Counted from the first letter of the stretch, positions 32,462 through 41,461 are shown. The stretch: DNA of 64,000 bases from RCIO01 sp040880025 (GCA_040880025.1 JBBDJD010000007.1:62001-126000), one strand, 5' to 3'. Notes: a model not told the origin generated them from the letters alone. Program-made: numbers and translations.

Positions 32462-33561
32462 CGCATATCGAGCTTCGCGGCGTCCAGAAATGGTTCGGCA
32501 GCAACCAGGTTATCAAGGACATGAACCTGGAAATCGCCGGCAACGAGTTCATCGTCATGCTTGGCCAGTCGGGCTGCGGCAAGACGACGACGCTGCGCGC
32601 CGTCGCGGGACTTGAGACCATCGACGAAGGCGACATCCTGATCGACGGCAAGCGGGTTCAGCACCTCAAGGCGTCGGACCGCGACATCGCGATGGTGTTC
32701 CAGTCCTTCTCGCTCTACCCGCACATGACGGTCTATGAGAACATCGCCTTCCCGCTTCGAGCCACCCGGCTGAGCAAATCCGACATCGACCGGTCGGTGC
32801 GCGAGGTTGCCCGCGTGCTGCGCATCGCCGACCTTCTGCAAAGCAGACCGTCCGCGCTGTCGGGCGGCGACATGCAGCGCGTGGCGATTGGCCGGGCGCT
32901 CGTGCGTCAGCCGAAGGCGATGCTGATGGATGAGCCGATTGGCGCATTGGACACCAAGCTGCGCGAGGAAATGCGCGCCGAGATCAAGCGGCTGCACCTG
33001 AGACAAGGATCGACCACGATCTATGTCACTCACGACCAGGTGGAGGCGATGAGCCTGGCGGATCGCATCGTCATCATGCATGAGGGGGTGCTTCAGCAGG
33101 TGGGAACGCCTGAAGAGGTTTATTCCGATCCGCAGAACCTCTTCGTTGCCCAGTTCGTCGGCAGCCCGGTGATGAACGTGACGGATGCCCGCATTACCGA
33201 GGAAGGTGGCGCGGTGCGGGTGCATCTCGATCCCAAGGACCCCGGTTTCGAGTTTCCGCGGGAGCTGCTTTCCAAGCTCAATGGACACATATCGGGCGGA
33301 TTGTCGCTGGGCATCAGGCCGGAGGGCCTGCTCGTGTCGCGGGAGGCGAAATCCGGTTATGTGCCGCTCGAGGCGGGCATCATCGAACCGCTAGGCTCGC
33401 ACGATATCGTCGACCTCAAGGTTGGCGACGGCATGATACGGGCACGCACGCCGGCAGGCTTCGTGCCCAAGGTGGGGGAGAAGGTGCATACGCGCATCGA
33501 TCCCGCGCAGGCGCATTTCTTTGACACCGGCAGCGGCAAGTCCCTGGGAGTAAGGCTCTAG
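32458..33561 (+). CDS. sugar ABC transporter ATPase 1 (MalK/UgpC type)
   Basis: The 367-aa protein has an ABC domain (about 1-235: Walker A GQSGCGKTT, signature LSGGDMQR, Walker B AMLMDEPIGALD, switch VTHDQVEAM) and a C-terminal TOBE/OB regulatory part (about 236-367, LGIRPEGLLVS). All catalytic residues are present. The ATG at 32458 overlaps the stop of the small membrane protein gene. The next gene encodes a second, different ATPase, so the transporter probably works with a heterodimeric ATPase pair. Confidence 0.9.
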   Translation: MTHIELRGVQKWFGSNQVIKDMNLEIAGNEFIVMLGQSGCGKTTTLRAVAGLETIDEGDILIDGKRVQHLKASDRDIAMVFQSFSLYPHMTVYENIAFPLRATRLSKSDIDRSVREVARVLRIADLLQSRPSALSGGDMQRVAIGRALVRQPKAMLMDEPIGALDTKLREEMRAEIKRLHLRQGSTTIYVTHDQVEAMSLADRIVIMHEGVLQQVGTPEEVYSDPQNLFVAQFVGSPVMNVTDARITEEGGAVRVHLDPKDPGFEFPRELLSKLNGHISGGLSLGIRPEGLLVSREAKSGYVPLEAGIIEPLGSHDIVDLKVGDGMIRARTPAGFVPKVGEKVHTRIDPAQAHFFDTGSGKSLGVRL

Positions 33562-33563
33562 CG

Positions 33564-34640
33564 ATGGCTCATATCGAGCTCAGAAACATCACCAAGGTCT
33601 TCGGCGGGAAGTCGGCGCTGAAGGGACTGGATCTCGAAATCGAGGACGGTCAGTTCTTCGTTCTTCTGGGCGAGACCGGCGCCGGCAAGACCACGACGCT
33701 GCGCATCGTCGCGGGGCTGGAAAAGCCGACCGAGGGCGAGGTCCTCATCGATGGCGTCAACGTCAACGACTGGGGCGCGGCGGAGCGCGATGTGGCGCTG
33801 GTCCTGCAGCAATACTCGCTCTACCCGCGCTATACCGTGCGGGAGAATCTGGAGTTTCCGCTCAAGTCGAAAATCCGCCGCGTCGAAGCGGCCGATATCG
33901 AAGGGCGCGTCAACCGCGTCGCCGAGACGCTGCAGATCGGACATCTGCTTGACCGCAAGACCGACAAGCTGTCCGGCGGCGAGATGCAGCGCGTCTCGAT
34001 CGGCCGGGCCATCGTGCGCCAGCCGCGCGTGTTCCTGATGGACGAGCCGCTGTCGGCGCTCGACGCCAAGCTTCGCGAGGCGCTGCGCACCGAACTCAAG
34101 AACCTGCAGATGAATTTGGGCGCCACCTTCCTGTTCGTCACGCACGACCAGGTCGAAGCGCTGTCGATGGGCGACCGTATCGGGGTCCTCGACAGCGGCA
34201 AGCTGGTGCAGGTGGGCACGCCCGCGGAAGTCTACGGCAATCCGAGAAACACTTTTGTGGCGCGTTCCGTCGGCTCGCCGCCGATGAACCTGATCGACGG
34301 AACGCTGTCGGGCGGACAGGCGGTGGCCGAGGCCGGTTTCAGCCTGCCGGTTGCCGCGAAGGCCAATGGCTCGACCGATGGCCGGCCGCTGACGTTCGGC
34401 ATCCGTCCGGAAGACATGTTCCTCGCCCCCGGCGCGCCTGCTGCCGCGGAAGTGCACGATATCGAGAACCATGGCGTCGCCAAGATCGTGACGCTGCGCG
34501 CCGGCGACATGATGCTGCGACTCACCACGTCGGCGCGTGAGAAGCTCTCGATAGACGAAGCGGTGCGTTTTTCCTGGAATCCGGAGAAAGTCGTTCTGTT
34601 CGACAAGACCAGCGGGTTGAGCCTACGCCACAATGCCTGA
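33564..34640 (+). CDS. sugar ABC transporter ATPase 2 (MalK/UgpC type)
   Basis: The 358-aa protein has an intact ABC domain (Walker A GETGAGKTT, signature LSGGEMQR, Walker B VFLMDEPLSALD, switch VTHDQVEAL) and a C-terminal TOBE part with FGIRPEDMFLA. It resembles ATPase 1 but differs throughout, consistent with an old duplication. It lies 2 bp after ATPase 1 and is the last gene of the operon; a strong terminator follows at 34676-34715. Confidence 0.9.
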   Translation: MAHIELRNITKVFGGKSALKGLDLEIEDGQFFVLLGETGAGKTTTLRIVAGLEKPTEGEVLIDGVNVNDWGAAERDVALVLQQYSLYPRYTVRENLEFPLKSKIRRVEAADIEGRVNRVAETLQIGHLLDRKTDKLSGGEMQRVSIGRAIVRQPRVFLMDEPLSALDAKLREALRTELKNLQMNLGATFLFVTHDQVEALSMGDRIGVLDSGKLVQVGTPAEVYGNPRNTFVARSVGSPPMNLIDGTLSGGQAVAEAGFSLPVAAKANGSTDGRPLTFGIRPEDMFLAPGAPAAAEVHDIENHGVAKIVTLRAGDMMLRLTTSAREKLSIDEAVRFSWNPEKVVLFDKTSGLSLRHNA

Positions 34641-34675
34641 TCGGCGCCTCCCTGGCGCGGCACACTCGCGAGGAG

Positions 34676-34715
34676 ACGACAGCCGTCCGACTAATCGGGC
34701 GGCTGTCGTTTATTT
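34676..34715 (+). terminator. intrinsic terminator of the sugar ABC operon
   Basis: The 14-base arm 34676-34689 pairs with 34696-34709 with one mismatch around the loop ACTAAT, followed by TTATTT. It lies 36 bp after the last ATPase gene. Confidence 0.8.
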
Positions 34716-34777
34716 GGCTGGTGAGAACCGCCCGCCTCGCCGGGAGCGAATTGTTCGTTGCTGAATATCGGAACCTC

Positions 34778-35380
34778 TCACAATTGAGGGGCTGTCTCTT
34801 GTAAAGACCTCCTGTCCAGCTGCGAGCCGAACCATGCGGCCAAGGCCTGGTTCTTCTGCTTCCAGCCGGGGCAGAAACGATGCATGTCCATCAAATGGAG
34901 GGCGGAAGCGAGGGCTGCACCCCTGAACTCGCTGACGGTCGGCAATGGCCGGGTGATCGCACGGTTGTTGAGAAAATCGAGACATCGCAGCATTCGATCC
35001 CGTTCAACCTCCAGGAGGAAGTCCGATTGCTCCTCCCTCGCCCGCCGGCCCTCGCGCACCCAAGTCGCGATCCCTTCGAGGAAGCCGGCAATCTGCCCTT
35101 CCTCAGCAACCATTGTCCAATCAACCTGAGCCGCAACATCCGGGGCCTTTGCACCGGCAAGATCCCTGACATAGGCGAATATGTTTCGGGCCTCGGTAAT
35201 AACAAGGCCGGCATCGACAAGGGTCGGAACGCGGCCCACGGGGCTGAATTCCAGCACCGGGTTGTCGGCTTGGCGATTGGCGGCGAGGCGCTCTTCCGCA
35301 TGCCCAAGAACGCCCCATTCGCGCAACGCGATCCGGGCGGTCCGGGCATAGGGAGAGTTTTGTGTATAGAAGAGGATCAT
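34778..35380 (-). CDS. glutathione S-transferase family protein
   Basis: The 200-aa protein has an N-terminal thioredoxin-like GST domain (MILFYTQNSPYARTARIALRE, then VGRVPTLVDAGLVITEARNIFAYV with the Pro and the Glu-Ala glutathione-contact motif in the usual ES position) and a helical C-terminal domain. The start at 35380 is set by the family N-terminus; the ribosome-binding site is weak (GCGGGA). It is a single minus-strand gene with no evident operon partners; the substrate is unknown. Confidence 0.8.
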   Translation of the reverse strand: MILFYTQNSPYARTARIALREWGVLGHAEERLAANRQADNPVLEFSPVGRVPTLVDAGLVITEARNIFAYVRDLAGAKAPDVAAQVDWTMVAEEGQIAGFLEGIATWVREGRRAREEQSDFLLEVERDRMLRCLDFLNNRAITRPLPTVSEFRGAALASALHLMDMHRFCPGWKQKNQALAAWFGSQLDRRSLQETAPQL

Positions 35381-35538
35381 CGATGGTTCCCGCTGCCAAC
35401 GTGCTGAAGGCATCCTACGGAAAATCGATATTATTGTGATGGAAGACGCCTGGGATTGGTCGATCCGTCCGAGAGTGGAGGCGTCGGCGGTCGGCAATTG
35501 GCAACACCGGGTTGCGCTGAACCTGAAACGGGCGGCAC

Positions 35539-35844
35539 TTATCCCACCGGCATCGAACGAAGGTCGAGCCAGGACTTGATGCGTCTGAACTCTCCCTCGA
35601 AGGCCTTTTCCTTCAGCTCCTCGTAGACCAGCGAGCAGTACATCACGTCACCGCCGTTCAGTCTGCCGGACTTGGCGGCTTGCTCGCAGCCTAGATAGAC
35701 GCCTTTCAGTTTGTCGATCGACATGGAACTGATGCGGGATGGCTCGTCGGCACGAGCGGCGTGAAGCACTCCGAGGGCGAAAATGAGTGCAGCGCCGAGC
35801 GGGGCGATACGAATAATGCGAGGCACGAGGCGTCCCGACATCAT
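35539..35844 (-). CDS. small exported protein, unknown function
   Basis: The 101-aa protein starts behind CAGGAGGAA and carries a signal peptide (about 1-32, ending HAARAD). The mature part has two cysteines (YLGCEQ and YCSLVYEEL) and charged helical character with the segment LKGVYLGCEQAAKSGRLNGGDVMYC split across them. No family is recognised, though similar short secreted proteins occur in rhizobia. Nothing in the neighbours indicates a role. Confidence 0.65.
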   Translation of the reverse strand: MMSGRLVPRIIRIAPLGAALIFALGVLHAARADEPSRISSMSIDKLKGVYLGCEQAAKSGRLNGGDVMYCSLVYEELKEKAFEGEFRRIKSWLDLRSMPVG

Positions 35845-35989
35845 TTCCTCCTGAAGGCCTGCGGCAGTGCCGGCCTGCGGGACGAATCGTAAGGAACCTT
35901 ATGGCCTCCCGCATGAGACCGATGTCCCGGAGCAGCGAGGAATCGTCACGGTGAAGGGAAAATATGTGGGTCCGGGGTCCCAGGTGACT

Positions 35990-37048
35990 CTAAATGCCGT
36001 AGCCTGCGTCGCGAGCTCTGACGACTGCCTCCACGCGTGTCGCTGATCCAAGCTTGTGGAGTATGGCCGAGAGATGGTTTCGAACGGTTTTTTCGGTGAT
36101 CGCCAAGCGCGCGCTGATTGCATGATTGTCGAGGCCGCCTGCAACCAGATGCAGGACCTCGTGCTCGCGCGCGGTGAGTGCGGTGAACTCCGCGTTGTCC
36201 GCCGTCGCAGATGGCAGGAATTCGTGCATCGCCTCGGTGAACACCCGCCATGCCGGCTCGCCGCGAAGCATCAGGTGGTTAGGACTATCGAGCTCCATGA
36301 AAGTCGCGTTCGGGATCGTCTGTGCAAGGAATCTACCCTCCTCGATAGGCGCAACGGCATCGCGGTCGGCATGGGCAACCAGCGTAGAGCAGGTTATATG
36401 CTCGGCGGCCCGGCCGACGTCGATATCAAACATGATTCGCGTCAATTCCGCGGCGTTTTGCGCCGAGGCCGCGCGCCGTTGCAGTTCGCACCAGGAGCTC
36501 AAATGTTCCATCGAGCCTTCGGGCTGGAACTGTGTAGCGAAGGATCGCATGAAAGCGCTGTCCGCCTCTCTCCATCCCAACTCGATCATCTCAATCATTA
36601 CCTTGGCCTTTTCGGGTTCAAGGGGCGGCGATGACCGCCTGTTCCTGCCCCTTGCGTAGGCACCGTAGAGGATCAGATGGCCGATGCGCCCGGGGTTCCT
36701 TTCGGCATATTTGATCGCGACGGCGCCACCCTGGCAGATACCGATCGAAGCGAACTGATTCAGCTCCAGCTTCGCGACGAGTCTCTCGAAGTCAAGGACC
36801 CAAGTTTCGAAGGAAAGATCCGATACATCGCGTTCCGACAGGCCGCAACCTCTTGGGTCGTATCTGATCAGCGTGTATCGCGTCTCAAGTTCTTCGAGCC
36901 ACGGCTGCCATGCCTCGCTGCGACCCTGGTATTCGAGATGCGTCAGCCAGCTCGGCATTAGCACCACTGGCGGGCCGCTCCCCGAGACCGCATAGGCAAT
37001 CCGGGCACCGTCGAAGCTCCTGAAGTAGCGTACCTGCTGGCCCGGCAT
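35990..37048 (-). CDS. alpha/beta hydrolase fused to a LuxR-type DNA-binding domain
   Basis: The 352-aa protein joins an alpha/beta hydrolase domain (about 1-275) to a C-terminal LuxR helix-turn-helix (about 288-350, LTAREHEVLHLVAGGLDNHAISARLAI and KTVRNHLSAIL in the family order). The nucleophile elbow is GICQGG, so Cys105 replaces the usual Ser, with candidate Asp228/Asp230 (AHADRD) and His258 (SPNHLML) completing a triad. It may hydrolyse or sense a small ester or lactone and use that to control transcription. It is a single gene; G+C appears slightly below its surroundings. Confidence 0.83.
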   Translation of the reverse strand: MPGQQVRYFRSFDGARIAYAVSGSGPPVVLMPSWLTHLEYQGRSEAWQPWLEELETRYTLIRYDPRGCGLSERDVSDLSFETWVLDFERLVAKLELNQFASIGICQGGAVAIKYAERNPGRIGHLILYGAYARGRNRRSSPPLEPEKAKVMIEMIELGWREADSAFMRSFATQFQPEGSMEHLSSWCELQRRAASAQNAAELTRIMFDIDVGRAAEHITCSTLVAHADRDAVAPIEEGRFLAQTIPNATFMELDSPNHLMLRGEPAWRVFTEAMHEFLPSATADNAEFTALTAREHEVLHLVAGGLDNHAISARLAITEKTVRNHLSAILHKLGSATRVEAVVRARDAGYGI

Positions 37049-37147
37049 TATGTCGATCCTCAGGTAGTCGGCTGCAGAACTCTAACAGCCTTGGACCCGC
37101 ATTGCACGAGGCCGAGCTAATCCAGCATGGTTGATCGGAGAGGTCGA

Positions 37148-37199
37148 CCCTCGTCCTGAGCGGTGAGCTTGTCGAACGGTCGAACCGTCGAAGGATGGG
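37148..37199. repeat. rhizobial-type intergenic palindromic repeat
   Basis: The segment contains CCTCGTCCTGAGCGG, TTGTCGAACGGTCGAAC and GTCGAAGGATGGG, variants of the dispersed CCTCATCCTGAGC/TGTCGAAGGATG repeat seen in many proteobacterial intergenic regions. A related copy lies at 46150-46176. It fills most of the 226-bp gap before the hydroxyacid dehydrogenase gene, in which no gene is seen. Confidence 0.45.
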
Positions 37200-37274
37200 C
37201 GCTCTTTGACAATGGCCAGACGGCGCAACAGCCGGGTGTGGCGATGATGAATGGTGAGCGGCTGAGACGCGGCG

Positions 37275-38258
37275 TCAGACCGCAACGTCAGGAAACCGCT
37301 TCCGGTAGGCGTCCAGCACTTCGGGATTGCAGAAATTGAGCGGCAATTGACCGGCGAGAACACGCGCGGCTTCCTCGGCCGCCCCTATCCCCATGCGCCG
37401 CATGCTGCCCTCGGTGATGCCGGCCATATGCGGCGTCACAATTACATTGTCGAAGCTGAAATACGGATGACCCGGCGGCAGCGGCTGGGTGGCGAAAACG
37501 TCGAGCGCGGCCCCGCCGATGCGATTTTCCCTGAGCGCCGCGATCATCGCGTCGTCGTCGATGACCGGTCCGCGCGACGGGTTGATGATGAGCGCCGTCG
37601 GCTTCATCAGCCCGAGCAGCCGCGCATCGACCAGCCCGCGCGTCTCTTCGGTGAGCGGGCAGCAAAGGGCGATGATGTCGGACTTGGCGGCGAGTTCGTC
37701 CAGTTCAACGAAGCGGGATCCGGCCGGCGCGTCGCGCCTGCTGCGGCTGTGGATCAGAACGTCGAGGCCGAAGCCGTGCACCCCGATGTCACACACCCGC
37801 CGCCCGATATTGCCGAAACCGATGATGCCCAGCGTGCGCCCGTCGAGGTCGCCCGCGAGGTCTGCCTGGCGTCGGGCAACGGCCCAGCCCTCGCTTCGCA
37901 GTTCGCGGTCGAGAATGCGGAAGCGGCGCAGCAGCGTCATTGCGGCGAAGAATACATATTCGGCGACGGTGCGCGCGTTGACGCCCGGCGTGTTTGCAAC
38001 CAGCACGCCGGCGTGGTTGGCGGCCTGCATCGGGATCATGTCGAGCCCGGCGCCGTGGCGGATTGCCGCGCGCAACCCGGAGGCCCGTTCGAACAATGCC
38101 GGCGGAAGCGGCGCCCGGACTATCAGGATATCCGCCCCGGTTCCCTCGCGCAGCAAGGTGTCAGGATCGGGCGCGGAGGCGAAACGCAGGTCGCCCAGCT
38201 TCGCCAGCATTGCCGCCGCGTCGGGATGCAGATTATGCGTGGAGAATATTTCCGGCAC
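37275..38258 (-). CDS. D-2-hydroxyacid dehydrogenase family protein
   Basis: The 327-aa NAD-dependent dehydrogenase has the Rossmann motif LGIIGFGNIGRRV (about 145-157), the substrate Arg in NPSRGPVID and the catalytic His in VTPHMAGITEG. The usual Glu before Pro in the DVF-x-x-EP block is Gln (DVFATQPL), so the acid that tunes the His may be missing or replaced. It is the last gene of the minus-strand operon SIE-MR/MLE-FCD-HADH (gap of 5 bp from the regulator), so it probably oxidises or reduces a sugar-acid intermediate there. Confidence 0.87.
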   Translation of the reverse strand: MPEIFSTHNLHPDAAAMLAKLGDLRFASAPDPDTLLREGTGADILIVRAPLPPALFERASGLRAAIRHGAGLDMIPMQAANHAGVLVANTPGVNARTVAEYVFFAAMTLLRRFRILDRELRSEGWAVARRQADLAGDLDGRTLGIIGFGNIGRRVCDIGVHGFGLDVLIHSRSRRDAPAGSRFVELDELAAKSDIIALCCPLTEETRGLVDARLLGLMKPTALIINPSRGPVIDDDAMIAALRENRIGGAALDVFATQPLPPGHPYFSFDNVIVTPHMAGITEGSMRRMGIGAAEEAARVLAGQLPLNFCNPEVLDAYRKRFPDVAV

Positions 38259-38263
38259 GGCGC

Positions 38264-38980
38264 CTACGCGTTTTCGAGTTCCGGGCTGGGCTTGCCCGCG
38301 CCCGGACCGCGGATGAGGCCTTTCCAGTAGCTTTCGGCGCCCTGCAGATGCGCGCTCATCAGCGCCTGGGCGAGGTTGCCGTCGCGGCGCACAAGCGCCT
38401 CGAAGATCTGGATATGCTCGGCATGCGAGCGCCGCCCGCGTTCGGGATCGGAGAAATAGACCGGCAGGCGCTGTTCGCCCATCACGTAATAGATGCTGCA
38501 GATTTTGTGGAACACGCTGTTCTTGGTCGCCCGGACGATCTCCAGATGAAAATCGCGATCCTCGCGTGCGAGCGGCTCGCCCGCTTCGACCTTCTTCTCC
38601 GAGATTGCCAGGATTTCGCGCAGTCGTTCGAAATTCTCCTCCGTCGCGCGGCTGCAGGCCAGTTCGGCGGCCTTGATCTCGTGGATCTTCCGCAATTCCA
38701 CCGTTTCGTAGATCTGGATCGGATCAAGCGGCAGGCCGGCTTTCGCGAACAGCGCCAGTGCCTCGACGCTGGTATCGGTGGTGGTCAGATAGATGCCGGA
38801 TTTGGCGCGGCGCTCCACGATGCGCATGGCCTCCAATATGGCGAGCGCCTCGCGTATCTGGCCGCGGCTGACGGAAAAATGCTCGGCCAGTTCGCGCTCG
38901 GAAGGCGTGCGGCCCTTTTCCGTATTGGAATAGGTGTAGAGATACGCCGCGAGATCGGGCAGCAGACTGTTTTCTTTCAT
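38264..38980 (-). CDS. FadR-family (GntR/FCD) regulator of the sugar-acid locus
   Basis: The 238-aa protein has a GntR winged helix (about 8-75, with SERELAEHFSVSRGQIREALAILEAM) and an FCD ligand domain (about 95-215) with DRDFHLEIV and later His positions for a metal. It sits inside the enzyme operon, 2 bp after the MR/MLE gene. FadR-type proteins bind TGGT-N3-ACCA palindromes, exactly the type found at 28586, 28767, 41170 and 41349, so it is the prime candidate for the regulator of both loci. Confidence 0.88.
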   Translation of the reverse strand: MKENSLLPDLAAYLYTYSNTEKGRTPSERELAEHFSVSRGQIREALAILEAMRIVERRAKSGIYLTTTDTSVEALALFAKAGLPLDPIQIYETVELRKIHEIKAAELACSRATEENFERLREILAISEKKVEAGEPLAREDRDFHLEIVRATKNSVFHKICSIYYVMGEQRLPVYFSDPERGRRSHAEHIQIFEALVRRDGNLAQALMSAHLQGAESYWKGLIRGPGAGKPSPELENA

Positions 38981-38982
38981 CG

Positions 38983-40152
38983 TCAGCAGCTTTGCGCGTG
39001 TTTCTCCACGAAACGCTCGGAGATCGTGAAGCCCAATCCTGGAGTCTCGGGAATCGCAACCATACCATCCTCCGCCTTTACGGTCTCCCCAATCAGATCA
39101 TGGATCATCGGATTAGCGCCGAGCGAGAATTCGATGACGAAGCTGGCCGGAGATGCGGCGCAAACATGCAAGCCGGCGAAGAAGCATGGGGCGCCGGCCC
39201 AAAGATGCGGCGCCAGGCGCAGGTTGAACGCGCTGGCGATCGCACCGATGCGCATCGCTTCGGTAATGCCGCCGCAGAAGGCCGGATCGGGCTGGAAAAT
39301 GTCGGCGGCGCGCAGCACCGCGAGTTCGCGGAAGGCGAACCGCGTCGCCTCGGACTCGCCGGCCGCGATCGGCACCGGGCCCGCGGCGCGGACCTCCGCC
39401 ATGCCGCGCTTGTCGTCCGCGATCACCGGCTCCTCGAACCAGGCGAGGTCGCAATCGGCGACCATGTGGATGAACCGCTTGGCATCGGCGACCGTGTAGG
39501 TGCCGTGCGCATCGACCATGAGATCGACATCCGGCCCGATCGCGTCTCGCGCGGCGCGCACGCGGGCGGCCGAGACGTGGGGCGCGCCGTCCATCGCGCC
39601 GACCCGCATCTTCACGGCCTTGAAGCCACCCGACTTGATGTAGGAGTTGAGCTGATCGCCGATGCCGCCGGCATCCGCCCAGCCTCCGGAGGCATAGGCC
39701 GGCAGACGCTCGGCCTTGCGTCCGCCCAGAAGCTGCCAGACGGGCTGTCCCAGCGACTTGCCCAGAATATCCCACAACGCGATGTCGACCGCGCTGATGG
39801 CGGCGATCGTCAGCCCCCGGCGCGACAATTCCGGCATGGCGTGACCCGCCTCGGCCGCGAGTTCGCTGCGCACGCCGTTATAGATCGAATCCCAGATCGC
39901 GCTGATGTCGCCGGCATGGCGGCCGACGAGCATCGGGCCGATCTCGTGGTTGATCAGGTGAACCAGCGTGCCATAGATGCCGGCGCTGCCCGCCGCGTTC
40001 TTTCCTTCGCCCCAGCCGACGAGGCCATCGTCGGTCTCGATGCGCACAATGGCGGAGTCGAATGTCCGCAGGCGGCCGAAATCGCTGCGATGCTGACGCT
40101 TCGCCTCGATCGGGATCTTGACCCACCACGCCTGAACCTTGTTGATGCGCAT
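38983..40152 (-). CDS. mandelate racemase/muconate lactonizing enzyme-type enolase superfamily protein
   Basis: The 389-aa protein has the enolase-superfamily capping domain (about 1-120) and barrel. Barrel residues visible are K-x-R in VKMRVGA, metal ligands Asp in MVDAHGTY, Glu in WFEEP and Glu in AAGESE, and His in APHLWAG, which is the acid-sugar dehydratase/mandelate racemase pattern. It probably dehydrates a sugar acid. ATG at 40152 is preferred over GTG at 40161. It follows the TIM-barrel gene by 55 bp and precedes the regulator by 2 bp. Confidence 0.87.
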   Translation of the reverse strand: MRINKVQAWWVKIPIEAKRQHRSDFGRLRTFDSAIVRIETDDGLVGWGEGKNAAGSAGIYGTLVHLINHEIGPMLVGRHAGDISAIWDSIYNGVRSELAAEAGHAMPELSRRGLTIAAISAVDIALWDILGKSLGQPVWQLLGGRKAERLPAYASGGWADAGGIGDQLNSYIKSGGFKAVKMRVGAMDGAPHVSAARVRAARDAIGPDVDLMVDAHGTYTVADAKRFIHMVADCDLAWFEEPVIADDKRGMAEVRAAGPVPIAAGESEATRFAFRELAVLRAADIFQPDPAFCGGITEAMRIGAIASAFNLRLAPHLWAGAPCFFAGLHVCAASPASFVIEFSLGANPMIHDLIGETVKAEDGMVAIPETPGLGFTISERFVEKHAQSC

Positions 40153-40207
40153 GTCGCTCACCGCATTGGCGACGCTGGCGCGCCGCCAACTCCCGCCGGC
40201 CTGACGG

Positions 40208-41095
40208 CTATTTCATCAACGGCAGAAGAGTTTCCGCCGTGATGCGCATCTGGTCGGTGTAGAACTTTTCGGTCAGCACGCTGGAGCCGTGGTCCTGGAT
40301 GAACTTCAGCTGCTCGGGCGAGATGTCGACGGGATTGCGCTCGACCATGTCGGGATACCGATTGGCTGGCGTGCGGTCCACCGGCGCGACGAATTCGTTG
40401 GTCAGCGCGCCGTCATAGCCGATATCCTTGAGGATGCCGACGATCCTCTTCCAGTCGATCGTGCCGAGCCCGGCGGCGAAGCGGTTGTTGTCCGCGACAT
40501 GGAAGTCGAACAGGCGCTTGCCGGCCGTGCGGATCGCCTCCTCCACATCGAACTCCTCCATGTGGATATGGTAGGCGTCGAGGCAGACACCGCATTCGGG
40601 GCTGACGGCGTCGGCCAGCGCCATGGCCTGCTCGCCGCGGTTGAAGAGATATGTCTCGAAGCGGTTGAGCGGTTCGACCGCCACCCGCACCCCGACTTTC
40701 TTGGCATGGGTGAAGCATTCGCGGGTCGCGTCCACAACCCAGCCCCATTCCTCTTCCTCGGTGCCGTCAGGCACCACCTTGCCGACGGTGGCGGGCACCA
40801 GCGTGATGATTTCGCCGTCGATCTCGCTGACCATGGTGAGCACGTCCTTGACGTATTGAACCGAGCGTTCGCGCTGGCCCTGGTCTCTTGCCGCGAGATT
40901 GCGTTCGCCCAGCATCAGCGTGACCGCGCCCCAGCAGCGAATGCCATGTTCCTTCAGGAGGGCGCGGGTCTCATTGGTCTTGTACTGCTCTGGCTCGCCG
41001 GAAATCTCGATCGACTCGTAGCCGAATTGCTTGATCCGCTTCAACGTCACTTCCAGCGGTTCGGCGCGCATCCAGTTGTGCGTCGAAAGATGCAT
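40208..41095 (-). CDS. sugar phosphate isomerase/epimerase-type TIM barrel 1
   Basis: The 295-aa AP-endonuclease-2/xylose-isomerase-like barrel starts at 41095 behind GGGAGGACGGG. Metal-ligand positions are suggested by Glu in VAVEPLNRFETYLFN, Asp and His in CLDAYHIHMEE, His in FDFHVADNNR and Glu in LTNEFV. The pattern resembles D-tagatose 3-epimerase/hydroxypyruvate isomerase relatives. It is the first gene of the minus-strand enzyme operon and diverges from a second barrel gene across a region with two operators. Confidence 0.87.
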   Translation of the reverse strand: MHLSTHNWMRAEPLEVTLKRIKQFGYESIEISGEPEQYKTNETRALLKEHGIRCWGAVTLMLGERNLAARDQGQRERSVQYVKDVLTMVSEIDGEIITLVPATVGKVVPDGTEEEEWGWVVDATRECFTHAKKVGVRVAVEPLNRFETYLFNRGEQAMALADAVSPECGVCLDAYHIHMEEFDVEEAIRTAGKRLFDFHVADNNRFAAGLGTIDWKRIVGILKDIGYDGALTNEFVAPVDRTPANRYPDMVERNPVDISPEQLKFIQDHGSSVLTEKFYTDQMRITAETLLPLMK

Positions 41096-41169
41096 GATCC
41101 CGTCCTCCCGATAGGCTCGCGGCTTGGGCGCAATCGGCCGTACCGCGGTGATTTGGTTCGTTGGCACCA

Positions 41170-41186
41170 AACTGGTTAGACCAATT
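41170..41186 (+). promoter_or_regulatory. FadR-type operator, site 1 of the divergent enzyme operons
   Basis: The core TGGTTAGACCA (41173-41183) is identical to that of the site at 28586-28602, with flanking AA/TT pairs. It lies 75 bp upstream of the minus-strand barrel gene. A partial copy (GTCTAAC) follows at about 41202. Confidence 0.65.
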
Positions 41187-41332
41187 CGAACTCCTGAATT
41201 CGTCTAACTGATTATCCCGAACGCCGCAAGCGTATGTCTCCGTACCGCCTGCATGGCCGAAATGGCAAGAAATGCTGTGCCAACCATGAAATCCGGCGGG
41301 ATCGAACCGCCGTCTAAGACAATGTCTCGCCT

Positions 41333-41364
41333 TGACCTCGCCCATGCGTTTGGTATTACCAGAT
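41333..41364 (+). promoter_or_regulatory. promoter with FadR-type operator before the plus-strand enzyme operon
   Basis: TTGACC (41333-41338) is followed after 15 bp by TATTAC (41354-41359), which lies inside the palindrome TGGTATTACCA (41351-41361). This repeats the layout at 28751-28779 (TTGACG, 15 bp, TAATAC within TGGTAATACCA). The gap 41096-41461 holds no gene besides these sites. Confidence 0.6.
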
Positions 41365-41461
41365 GAAGCGAGGCTAAACGCTTCAGAATACCATAAATGC
41401 CGAGCCGGAATCGGCATCATGGCCGTCAAGGTCCGGCCGTTTTGAGGAGGATTTTCGCGAG

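Noticed and set aside
37347..39499. Plus-strand frames of 327 and 501 codons
   Set aside because: They are antisense to the hydroxyacid dehydrogenase, FCD regulator and MR/MLE genes and show no family features.
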